Source of the DNA: JBBRMY01 sp038230595 | Lineage (GTDB): Bacteria > Bacteroidota > Ignavibacteria > Tepidaquicellales > Tepidaquicellaceae | Length of the DNA: 18,856 nucleotides | NCBI GenBank assembly: GCA_038230595.1 | Contig: JBBRMY010000038.1 | Coordinates: forward strand, 1 to 18,856 | Reading direction: 5' to 3' | Shown here: one piece after another, positions 1 to 5,754 of the stretch | How the letters are laid out: each line of letters opens with the position of its first letter | Numbering within the stretch: the first letter of the stretch is position 1 | The notes under the pieces: generated by a model | What the model was told of the DNA's origin: nothing | Seen by the model: only the letters and a program-made list of their open reading frames with translations | Database searches by the model: none | Translations under genes and position numbers: made by a program

Positions 1-268
1 ACAAACAGGGCGCTCCTACGGAGCTGGGATATGGATAATATTATTGCTACAAATAGGGCGCTCCTACGGAGCTGGGATATGGATAATATTATGGTTACAA
101 ACAGGGCGCTCCTATGGAGCTGGGATATGGATAATATTATGGCTACAAACAGGATGCTCCTACGGAGCTGGGATATGGATAATATTATGGCTACAAACAA
201 GGCGCTCCTACGGAGCTGGGATATGGATAATATTATGGCTACAAACAGGGCGCTCCTATGGAGCTGGG
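1..268. repeat. 48-bp tandem repeat array with conserved hairpin (5.6 copies)
   Basis: Units begin at 1, 49, 97, 145, 193 and 241; the last is partial, and the array may continue left of the window. Each unit holds the perfect inverted repeat GCTCC/GGAGC around a 3-nt loop (TAC or TAT), a second AT-only palindrome ATAATATTAT, and the start ACAAA. Differences between copies fall in the loop (copies 3 and 6), the flanks (copies 4 and 5) and the unit end (copies 1 and 2); the hairpin stem is intact in all six. Read on the minus strand, the core is GCTCCGTAGGAGC followed by TTTGTAGC. The unit length is a multiple of three, so the array is open in several frames, but these look like by-products. 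There are no spacers, so it is not CRISPR. A REP-like or minisatellite element is the best description. Confidence 0.93.
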
Positions 269-1815
269 TTTGTTTTCTTATTATTCTTTTTAAGATTTGT
301 CCCTTCGATCTCTTTAATTGTTTTTTTTGCGTGAGCTAAACGGGCTTCTTTATTTTTGAGTACTAAATGCTCTGCCCAGCTTTCTAATTTTTTATGAATC
401 GGAATAAGCAATGCTCCGATAATAACCAGAGCGATAAGCATTAATGCAGGTGAATGACCTGTTAATGACTGCAGTGCATTATGAAGGATCAAATTCAGAA
501 ATTCAAAAAATATCAACAATGCAAGCAAGCTGAGAAAGCTTATTACTTTTGAAGTAAGGAGATATGTACCGCTTACTAACAGAATGAAAGCAATTAAGAA
601 AATAATTATCAGGGCAATAAATGTATATTCAATGTTATGCCTTCTTTCTTTTTCCTGAATCTTTTTGCTGTCTTCAATCTCGATCTGGCGAAGCTGCTCA
701 TTGAACTCATGCAATTGCGACAGGTTGATCTTTTCACGGCTGAAAAGATTCTCATTAGTTTCCAGCATAATTTTCTGATATTTAAAAGCACTGTCTATCT
801 TGTTTGACTGAGTATATAAAGAAGTTAAGAGTGTACTTGCATCCAGAGTCTGGGTGATAAAATTATATCTTTTTGAGATCCCTAATGCTTTAGTAGAATA
901 ATAAATTGCAGAGTCACGTATTGAGAGGCGATCGAAATGCTCGGCAAACTCAAAGTAGGTGCGGGAAAGATATCTCTGCATATTATTTTCAATGTTAAAC
1001 TTAATTGCCTGCCGGAAGTTTTCATCGGCGAGCTTCCAATTCTTCATTTTGGAGTGAATAACTGCAAACTCCCCCTGTATCACGCCAAGGTGCTCGTTAT
1101 CATTTTTAAATTTCGAATAGAATAAATTATAAGCGAGATTGCAATAGATCAGAGCGGAATCAAGAATATCCAGTTGCTCATAGCATTTTCCCTTGGTTAA
1201 ATAAATTTCGATAAGATGCTCGTTATCATTTTTGTCTTTCAGCAATTCTTCCGCTTTAGAGAGATATTTTAGAGCCGGCTTAATATCATATTCGTTGCGA
1301 TTAACCGATCCTAATCCAATATATGAGAGGACTATAAGATCTGTATTCTTTATTTCTTCTGCTTTAATCAGTGAACGGAAAAATATTTCTTTAGCAGACG
1401 CAAAGTCACCACCTTTTGATAATCTGAATCCATATTTTTGTAATTCTTCAGTAATTCTTTCATTACTGTAGAGATCCTCATTTTTAAAGAACAAACTGAT
1501 CTCTTTTTTAGCATAATGAAGCATGGAGTCTGTATTTATAGCTTCATAAAGATCGCACAAAGTATTAAAGTAAGAAATGCTTATGCTATCGTTTACAGCA
1601 GACGGCAATTCAGAAGTTATGTGAGAGATAATTTTTTGCTGATAGGATCTTGTGAGTTCTTCATCTTTATTGGAGTATTTATTAATTGAATCCTGAATAC
1701 TTTTGAGATCAAAATTATTATTAACTTTCTCTTGTCCATTTGCCGGAATATAAGCAGTGAAAAGGACTACGAATAATCCAATGTTAAGAAGATATTTTTT
1801 AAATGAAATTAACAT
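256..1815 (-). CDS. TPR-containing membrane protein with C-terminal three-helix domain
   Basis: 519 residues. An N-terminal hydrophobic segment (about 7-27, ending near ANGQ) looks like a signal peptide. Residues about 40-370 are helical and TPR-like, with recurring Tyr/Ala/Leu helix pairs such as those around LGSVNRNEYDIKPALKYLSKAEELL. A charged coiled stretch (about 365-392, KKIQEKERRHNIEY) leads to three predicted membrane helices at about 397-417, 423-444 and 456-473, then a short basic tail. In Bacteroidota, periplasmic TPR sensors of this layout often end in a histidine kinase or LuxR-type HTH domain. Neither is present, so the function is unknown; scaffolding or signalling at the inner membrane is inference. 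The last codons and the TAG stop lie inside the terminal copy of the 48-bp repeat, so the C-terminus may have been altered by repeat invasion. It is the last gene of a probable minus-strand group, 74 bp after the acetyltransferase. Confidence 0.85.
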   Translation of the reverse strand: MLISFKKYLLNIGLFVVLFTAYIPANGQEKVNNNFDLKSIQDSINKYSNKDEELTRSYQQKIISHITSELPSAVNDSISISYFNTLCDLYEAINTDSMLHYAKKEISLFFKNEDLYSNERITEELQKYGFRLSKGGDFASAKEIFFRSLIKAEEIKNTDLIVLSYIGLGSVNRNEYDIKPALKYLSKAEELLKDKNDNEHLIEIYLTKGKCYEQLDILDSALIYCNLAYNLFYSKFKNDNEHLGVIQGEFAVIHSKMKNWKLADENFRQAIKFNIENNMQRYLSRTYFEFAEHFDRLSIRDSAIYYSTKALGISKRYNFITQTLDASTLLTSLYTQSNKIDSAFKYQKIMLETNENLFSREKINLSQLHEFNEQLRQIEIEDSKKIQEKERRHNIEYTFIALIIIFLIAFILLVSGTYLLTSKVISFLSLLALLIFFEFLNLILHNALQSLTGHSPALMLIALVIIGALLIPIHKKLESWAEHLVLKNKEARLAHAKKTIKEIEGTNLKKNNKKTNPAP

Positions 1816-1889
1816 TCTATCGGGTATGTGAAGAAGATAAGTACTATTTTAAAAAAAATATTGGTAATAACGGGAGTGAAAAATAAACC

Positions 1890-2480
1890 TTAATAAAGAT
1901 CTTTATAAAATAATAATTGCGACTCATCAGGAAATTCGCTGTAAGCATGCGGTGTAACTTTTCCAAGGATGCAACCCATGCTTTTATAAAATTTACAGGC
2001 TGAAACGTTTGTATTCTGAGTTTCAATTTTGAGAGTGGTGCAGTTATTTTCACGGGCAAATTTTTCTTCTTCTGAAAATAATAATTTTCCGATGCCCTTT
2101 CCGCGATGGTCCGGTTGAATACGTATATCCCAGAGAACTGCAAGATCTTCCCTGCCATCGCACATCTGCATACCGGGAATTTTGAATGCAACTGAAGCGC
2201 CGCCAATTGCTTCGCCTGAATTATTTTCTGCGAGGAAGAAGCCCCATTTATCTGAGTTCCATTTCAAATTCCATGCTGCTTTCCAATCGAGGGGGCTTTC
2301 GTAATCATCATAGTTTTTTTTGTAAGGAACTGTTACAGGTTTTTCTATAAGTTGAATACCTAGATCATTTTCAGAGCTGTTCTGAGAATGGATGATATCA
2401 TATTTGGTATTAACAGTAAAAGTGATCGGGATCTGAGAATATTTTTTAAGCTGATCGTATTGGATCTGAATGATCTTCAT
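1890..2480 (-). CDS. GNAT acetyltransferase, streptothricin-acetyltransferase-like
   Basis: 196 residues, a single GNAT domain in the C-terminal two thirds. The acetyl-CoA pyrophosphate-binding motif is visible at residues 126-131 (RGKGIG) after the beta4 strand LWDIRIQPDH. It is followed by KIETQNTNVSACKFYKSMGC (151-170), which closely resembles the LETQ..N.SACHFY region of SatA/Sat4-type streptothricin acetyltransferases, as does the later HAYSEFPDE stretch (178-186). The family acetylates amino groups of small molecules, but similarity of this kind does not establish resistance to an antibiotic and the real substrate is unknown. It lies 33 bp downstream of a second GNAT gene on the same strand, so the two are probably co-transcribed. 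No clear Shine-Dalgarno sequence precedes the ATG, which seems normal for this genome. Confidence 0.87.
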   Translation of the reverse strand: MKIIQIQYDQLKKYSQIPITFTVNTKYDIIHSQNSSENDLGIQLIEKPVTVPYKKNYDDYESPLDWKAAWNLKWNSDKWGFFLAENNSGEAIGGASVAFKIPGMQMCDGREDLAVLWDIRIQPDHRGKGIGKLLFSEEEKFARENNCTTLKIETQNTNVSACKFYKSMGCILGKVTPHAYSEFPDESQLLFYKDLY

Positions 2481-2513
2481 AGGGAAAAAGTTGTTGTTAG
2501 TTGGGTGAGTAAT

Positions 2514-3020
2514 TCAGACGATCTTAAATCCCCAGATAAACATAGTTTCAGATTCAAACATTTTTATAAAATTATTTTTTTCAAGGATCCGGTATGAAGG
2601 AATATTGTTTTTTTCAGTAACTGCAATAACCTGCTTTACTTCCGGCTGAGCTGCAGCCCATTTTAACATTCCTCCGACTGCTTCAGTCATATATCCGTTG
2701 TTTGTAAATGCATCGTATGTTCCATAGCCGATCTCAATATCGCCGATCTCATTCGACTCTCCTTTGAAGCAAAGATCTCCTATCATTTTATTTTCTTCTA
2801 TGGAAATGGCAGCCCAGAGAGTGGAATACAAAAAATTATTTTTTGTATCTGCAACTGCGGGAAGGATAGACTGTTCCAATGCCTCTTTAAGTTCCGGTGA
2901 AATTGTTCGTGGAAATTCATTTAATTTTAATTCCTGTTCAAGTGAGTTGTCAGCTTTTATATATTTTAAAAGCTGATCATATGTAAGCGGAATTAGTTTA
3001 AGCCGCTTTGTTTCGATCAT
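2514..3020 (-). CDS. GNAT acetyltransferase, RimJ/RimL-like
   Basis: 168 residues. The opening IETKRLKLIPLT is the usual N-terminus of the RimJ/RimL group of GNAT enzymes, which acetylate protein N-termini or small molecules. The core follows: IGDLCFKG (beta3), GDIEIGYGTYDAF (beta4), and a degenerate acetyl-CoA loop FTNNGYMTEAV (105-115). In that loop the usual R/Q-x-x-G-x-G/A is replaced by NNGYMT, a common variant in this group. The C-terminal NIPSYRILEKNNFIK (139-153) is the characteristic N.aS.r.leK.GF motif. Substrate unknown. It is the first gene of the minus-strand group; the next acetyltransferase gene starts 33 bp after its TGA stop. Residues 14-20 (YDQLLKY) resemble residues 8-14 (YDQLKKY) of that neighbour. 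Confidence 0.87.
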   Translation of the reverse strand: MIETKRLKLIPLTYDQLLKYIKADNSLEQELKLNEFPRTISPELKEALEQSILPAVADTKNNFLYSTLWAAISIEENKMIGDLCFKGESNEIGDIEIGYGTYDAFTNNGYMTEAVGGMLKWAAAQPEVKQVIAVTEKNNIPSYRILEKNNFIKMFESETMFIWGFKIV

Positions 3021-3143
3021 TGTTATTGTTTTTTTGAGTTAGTTTTGTTTTAAATAGATTACTTTAATAAAAATTAATTAAGAATTTTTCTTATAGAATT
3101 TGTTACCCAGCGAACCATCAGCCCCATTTAAAACGAAAGCTTC

Positions 3144-3174
3144 CGTCGTTCCACGACGCCTTATGAAGATAAGG
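3144..3174. repeat. Two adjacent perfect hairpins
   Basis: CGTCGT/ACGACG with loop TCC (3144-3158) is followed directly by CCTTAT/ATAAGG with loop GAAG (3159-3174). Neither is followed by a T-run, so they do not look like intrinsic terminators. They are probably part of the same REP-like cluster as the repeats to the right. Confidence 0.7.
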
Positions 3175-3215
3175 AGGGGGAATTTTTAAACGGGAGATTA
3201 AGAACGATCATGATG

Positions 3216-3259
3216 GCCGTTGGTGACGTTCCGATAAATCGGAACTAAACACCAACGGC
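3216..3259. repeat. Nested inverted repeat, cruciform-like
   Basis: The outer arms GCCGTTGGTG (3216-3225) and CACCAACGGC (3250-3259) are perfect complements. They enclose a second perfect hairpin, TTCCGAT (3229-3235) and ATCGGAA (3238-3244), with a 2-nt loop. The outer arms differ by one base per arm from the GCTGTTGGTG/CACCAACAGC hairpins of the 4219-4827 array, so this is a diverged member of that family carrying an inserted hairpin. Confidence 0.8.
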
Positions 3260-3302
3260 GGAAAAGACACCAACGGCGGAAAAGACACCAACGGCGGAAA
3301 AG
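3249..3302. repeat. 18-bp tandem triplicate
   Basis: Three identical, contiguous copies of ACACCAACGGCGGAAAAG at 3249-3266, 3267-3284 and 3285-3302. Each is the right arm plus flank of the preceding inverted repeat, so the right half of the palindrome has been amplified without the left half. Perfect identity suggests recent expansion, for example by slippage. Confidence 0.92.
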
Positions 3303-3313
3303 CGGCAGAGGAT

Positions 3314-3338
3314 GCGTCTCAACTTTAACAGGAGACGC
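3314..3338. repeat. Hairpin just downstream of kdsA
   Basis: The arms GCGTCTC (3314-3320) and GAGACGC (3332-3338) are perfect complements around an 11-nt loop, 23 bp beyond the kdsA stop. There is no T-run on either side, so rho-independent termination is not supported. The hairpin could protect the kdsA mRNA 3' end or be another REP-like unit. Confidence 0.6.
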
Positions 3339-3361
3339 GAACATTGCTTCTCCACATCTTC

Positions 3362-4180
3362 TTATTTCAACGCCTTCTTCACTGCTAAGATTTTTTTTAG
3401 CAGGGACTCAAGGTTTTTTAAGGGCAGCATGCTTTTGGAATCGCTGAGTGCACGAGCAGGATTAGGGTGTGTCTCAATGAAAAATCCGTCAGCACCGGCG
3501 GCGGCGGCGGCAAGTGAAAGCGGTTCTATGAATTCCGGATTACCTCCGCTGATACCTTTATCTGCTGATGGCATCTGTACTGAGTGAGTTGCATCGAAGA
3601 TAACGGGATATCCTGTTCTTTTCATAACCGGGATTCCGCGCATATCTACGACAAGATTATTATATCCGAATGTTGTGCCTCGCTCTGTAAGAAGGATCCT
3701 GTTGTTCCCTGCTGCTTTTACTTTTGCTGCCTGAAATTTCATATCTTCAGGAGATAGGAACTGTCCTTTTTTTATGTTGACGATCTTACCTGTTTCTGAT
3801 GCTGCTTCGAGAAGCTCAGTCTGCCTGCTGAGAAATGCAGGTATCTGAAGGATGTCTACAAATTCTGCTGCAAGTTCGGCATCAAGCTCTGAATGTACGT
3901 CAGTTAGAACCGGAACTCCGAATTCTTTTTTGACTTCTTCGAGTATTGTCAGAGCTTTATCAACTCCTATGGAACGGAATGAGCTGCCTGAAGTACGGTT
4001 TCCTTTCGAGAAAGATGCTTTAAAAACGTATGGGATCTTTAGTCTGGTTGTTATCTCAAGTACGGTTTCGCAAATACGAAAACAATTTGAACGGCTTTCG
4101 ACTACACAAGGTCCGGCAATGAGTAAAAAATTGCTGAGGTTTTTTAGTTTGAGCTCGGTAGAAAAATATGATGGTAACAT
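3362..4180 (-). CDS. kdsA: 3-deoxy-D-manno-octulosonate 8-phosphate synthase (KdsA), metal-dependent type
   Basis: 272 residues; KdsA is usually about 260-285. It condenses phosphoenolpyruvate with arabinose 5-phosphate to give Kdo 8-phosphate for lipopolysaccharide core synthesis, in the cytoplasm. Family motifs in order: IAGPCVVES (21-29), FKASFSKGNRTS (53-64), LTDVHS (92-97), LQIPAFLSRQT (111-121), KKGQFLSPEDM (137-147), LTERGTTFGYNNLVVDMR (164-181), FDATHSVQ (195-202), FFIETHPNPARALSD (233-247). The four metal ligands known from the Aquifex-type enzyme are all present (C25, H199, E236, D247), which indicates the metal-dependent class rather than the E. coli-like class with Asn at the first position. 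The start at 4180 was chosen because the open frame further upstream (to 4261) reads into a repeat hairpin and encodes SAVGVFTNS, also found in other repeat copies; residues from MLPSYFS on are family-like. Other Kdo genes are not nearby. Confidence 0.96.
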   Translation of the reverse strand: MLPSYFSTELKLKNLSNFLLIAGPCVVESRSNCFRICETVLEITTRLKIPYVFKASFSKGNRTSGSSFRSIGVDKALTILEEVKKEFGVPVLTDVHSELDAELAAEFVDILQIPAFLSRQTELLEAASETGKIVNIKKGQFLSPEDMKFQAAKVKAAGNNRILLTERGTTFGYNNLVVDMRGIPVMKRTGYPVIFDATHSVQMPSADKGISGGNPEFIEPLSLAAAAAGADGFFIETHPNPARALSDSKSMLPLKNLESLLKKILAVKKALK

Positions 4181-4218
4181 AGGGAAGAAAATTATGAATT
4201 TATTATTAAAGTTAATTT

Positions 4219-4246
4219 GGCTGTTGGTGAAAACACCAACAGCGGA
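4219..4246. repeat. REP-like element A, copy 1, in kdsA leader
   Basis: A perfect 10-bp stem, GCTGTTGGTG (4220-4229) and CACCAACAGC (4234-4243), with an AAAA loop. It sits 39 bp upstream of the chosen kdsA start, so a kdsA transcript starting further upstream would carry it as a leader hairpin. Copies 2-4 are at 4531-4558, 4663-4690 and 4800-4827. Confidence 0.9.
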
Positions 4247-4284
4247 GTAGATTAAACTCATTACACTACATGAGTTTTTATTTG

Positions 4285-4404
4285 CCCCGACCTTCAGGTC
4301 GGGTTTTAGAATTCTATTATTCCGGCTTTAGCCGAATCCCCCTGTATGAAGGTTCGGCTAAAGCCGATCATTTTGAATCAGATACCCCGACCTAAAGGTC
4401 GGGG
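4285..4404. repeat. Mirror-symmetric cluster of four palindromes
   Basis: The outer pair are hairpins CCCGACC-TTCA-GGTCGGG (4286-4303) and CCCCGACC-TAAA-GGTCGGGG (4385-4404). Between them lie CGGCTTTAGCCGAA (4323-4336) and its perfect reverse complement TTCGGCTAAAGCCG (4353-4366), 16 bp apart; each of these arms is itself nearly palindromic. The whole 120-bp segment can therefore fold either as several small hairpins or as one long one. It looks like a pair of REP-like elements in inverted orientation (BIME-like). Confidence 0.85.
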
Positions 4405-4444
4405 CAATTAAAAGCAAAAGAACATTTTTCGATGTTATTATTAT

Positions 4445-4906
4445 GGCACTGGGTCCCCGATAAAAGCATTCGGGGAAATAAATTTGTTGCATTTGGAAAT
4501 GTTGTTTCTGCATTTCTGGAAATCTTAAATGGCTGTTGGTGAAAACACCAACAGCGGATAAAAATATCACAAACAGCGGATAAAATTTCAATATTTTTAT
4601 TATGGCACTGGGTCCCCGATAAAAGCATTCGGGGAAAAAATTTGTTCATTGTAAATGTTGTTGGCTGTTGGTGAAAACACCAACAGCGGAGAAGATTAAA
4701 CTTTATTATTAAGGCACTGGGTCCCCGATAAAAGCATTCGGGGAAATGTTTTTTTAGCATTTTGGAAATGTTTTATTTGCATTCCTGAAATTCTTAAATG
4801 GCTGTTGGTGAAAACACCAACAGCGGATAAAAATAGCACCAACAGCGTCAGAAATTTCAATATTTTTATTATGGCACTGGGTCCCCGATAAAAGCATTCG
4901 GGGAAA
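4445..4906. repeat. Alternating composite array of elements B and A
   Basis: Order: B 4445-4478, A 4531-4558, B 4604-4637, A 4663-4690, B 4713-4746, A 4800-4827, B 4873-4906. B is a 34-bp element starting GGCACTGGGT with inverted arms CCCCGA and TCGGGG around a 9-nt loop TAAAAGCAT; its core is the same in all four copies. A has GCTGTTGGTG and CACCAACAGC arms with loop AAAA. Spacers are also related: the A-to-B spacers after copies 2 and 4 share AATTTCAATATTTTTATTAT, and the B-to-A spacers share GGAAATGTT-like and TCTTAAAT segments. The array therefore grew by duplication of a roughly 110-160-bp composite unit. Half-copies of A's right arm lie at 4568-4580 and 4837-4847. Confidence 0.92.
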
Positions 4907-4920
4907 TATTATTTTATATA

Positions 4921-5637
4921 TTATTTCTCCATATAGAACTTCAGTTTTTCCTCAGTTTCTTTTTTAGTGAAGCCGGGGTCTTTGTACATGCCTTTCAGCT
5001 CACGCTGTCGAAGGGCTTCGAATATGCAGACTGCGGCAGAAACTGAAACGTTAAGTGATTCTACCATTCCGTACATCGGGATCATGAAATTTGCATCTGA
5101 ATATTTTACTGCATCTTCTGAAACACCTGTGTGCTCGTTCCCAATTACAATTGCAGATGGCTTTGTCAGGTCAAGATCATAAAGACTTTTTGTTTTGATA
5201 GACTTTGCGATCTCTTTCAGATTCTCTTTTGAAATTCCCTGATCATTTCCGGGGCGAGGATAAACGTTGACCTTGCCTGTTTCAGGGTTATCAATATATG
5301 TTGTATAAATTGTGTAGCCTTCTTTTTTAAGAACTTCATAGCAGTCCCGAATGTTTTTATATCTGAAGATCTCGACCCATTTTTTTGCGCTGCCTGATGA
5401 GATCCTTCCGATCTTCGGGAATTTATTAGTGTTATAAACTAAATATATTTTATCGATGCCTGCAGATTCTGCGCTTCTGAAAATTGCCCCTGCGTTATGA
5501 GGATCATGAATATTTTCGAGTACAAGGGTTAAGCCTTTCTGGCGGTAACTTACGACTTTACGGATAAGAGATGCTCTTTTTTCAGTCAAATAGTAATAAA
5601 TAAGGTGAAAATTTTGAAAACAGGTTGTAAATTTCAA
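4921..5637 (-). CDS. trmH: SpoU/TrmH-family tRNA 2'-O-methyltransferase
   Basis: 238 residues. SPOUT-fold RNA methyltransferase that transfers a methyl group from S-adenosylmethionine to a ribose 2'-OH; the closest family member I recognise is TrmH, which makes Gm18 in tRNA. All three SpoU motifs are present: motif 1 LENIHDPHNAGAIFRSAESA (40-59) with N48 and the catalytic-type R54; motif 2 AIVIGNEHTGVS (162-173); motif 3 IPMYGMVESLNVSVSAA (186-202), followed by IFEALRQRELKGMY as in TrmH. There is no N-terminal L30e-like RNA-binding domain, which argues against RlmB. Residues about 117-155 form a hydrophilic insertion not found in the E. coli protein. The start ATG at 5637 is the only one ahead of motif 1, and the gene ends directly against the repeat block. 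A different tRNA or rRNA target cannot be excluded. Confidence 0.9.
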   Translation of the reverse strand: MKFTTCFQNFHLIYYYLTEKRASLIRKVVSYRQKGLTLVLENIHDPHNAGAIFRSAESAGIDKIYLVYNTNKFPKIGRISSGSAKKWVEIFRYKNIRDCYEVLKKEGYTIYTTYIDNPETGKVNVYPRPGNDQGISKENLKEIAKSIKTKSLYDLDLTKPSAIVIGNEHTGVSEDAVKYSDANFMIPMYGMVESLNVSVSAAVCIFEALRQRELKGMYKDPGFTKKETEEKLKFYMEK

Positions 5638-5754
5638 TAAAGTCTGAACAAAAACCGGTAAATTTTTATAGCGACTTTCAGCGAAGGCATTAGTTTATTC
5701 AGTCTAAAAATTAATTAAATATGCTACATTAAACAATAAACAAACTTAAGCGAA
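5638..5754. promoter_or_regulatory. Divergent intergenic region, trmH / outer-membrane protein
   Basis: 117 bp between two genes transcribed away from each other, so it must hold at least one promoter for each. It is AT-rich (TTAATTAAAT around 5710) but I found no convincing -35/-10 or TAnnTTTG-type pair, and no Shine-Dalgarno sequence before the ATG at 5755. Confidence 0.45.

Larger units (their letters stand above)
3021..3361. other. Gene-free spacer rich in palindromes
   Basis: 341 bp between the RimJ-like gene and the 3' end of kdsA. The part at 3021-3140 is plain AT-rich DNA that should contain the promoter for the minus-strand GNAT genes, although I could not identify one. From 3144 to 3338 it carries successive hairpins and an 18-bp triplicate, listed separately. 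No credible coding frame was seen; an open frame at 3312-3587 is the antisense of kdsA. Confidence 0.8.
4181..4920. other. Gene-free REP-like repeat block between trmH and kdsA
   Basis: 740 bp with no credible gene. It contains four copies of a 10-bp-stem hairpin (element A), four copies of a second hairpin (element B), two orphan half-copies of A, and a nested palindrome cluster (4285-4404). Open frames at 4358-4591 and 4392-4760 encode the same short peptides repeatedly (FPECFYRGPSA, VFTNS) because they read through repeat copies; they are not genes. Any promoter for kdsA must lie inside this block or upstream of trmH. Confidence 0.85.

Noticed and set aside
31..240. TAATATTA in each unit as a geminivirus-like rolling-circle nick site
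   Set aside because: It matches only eight of nine bases of TAATATTAC, is a short AT palindrome in AT-rich DNA, and no replication initiator is nearby.
1..268. CRISPR array
   Set aside because: Copies are contiguous with no unique spacers, and no cas genes are present.
31..339. Open frames across the tandem array encoding a 16-residue repeat (MDNIMATNRALLRSWD-like)
   Set aside because: Two frames are open at once only because the unit is 48 bp, a multiple of three. The frames run into the 3' end of the real gene on the other strand, and there is no start-site support.
3314..3338. Intrinsic terminator for kdsA
   Set aside because: The stem is perfect but no T-run follows it on the minus strand.
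3312..4250. Plus-strand open frames antisense to kdsA
   Set aside because: They are shadows of the conserved KdsA coding sequence.
4358..4760. Two overlapping minus-strand open frames (77 and 122 residues)
   Set aside because: They translate repeat copies (FPECFYRGPSA, VFTNS several times) and show no protein-like character otherwise.
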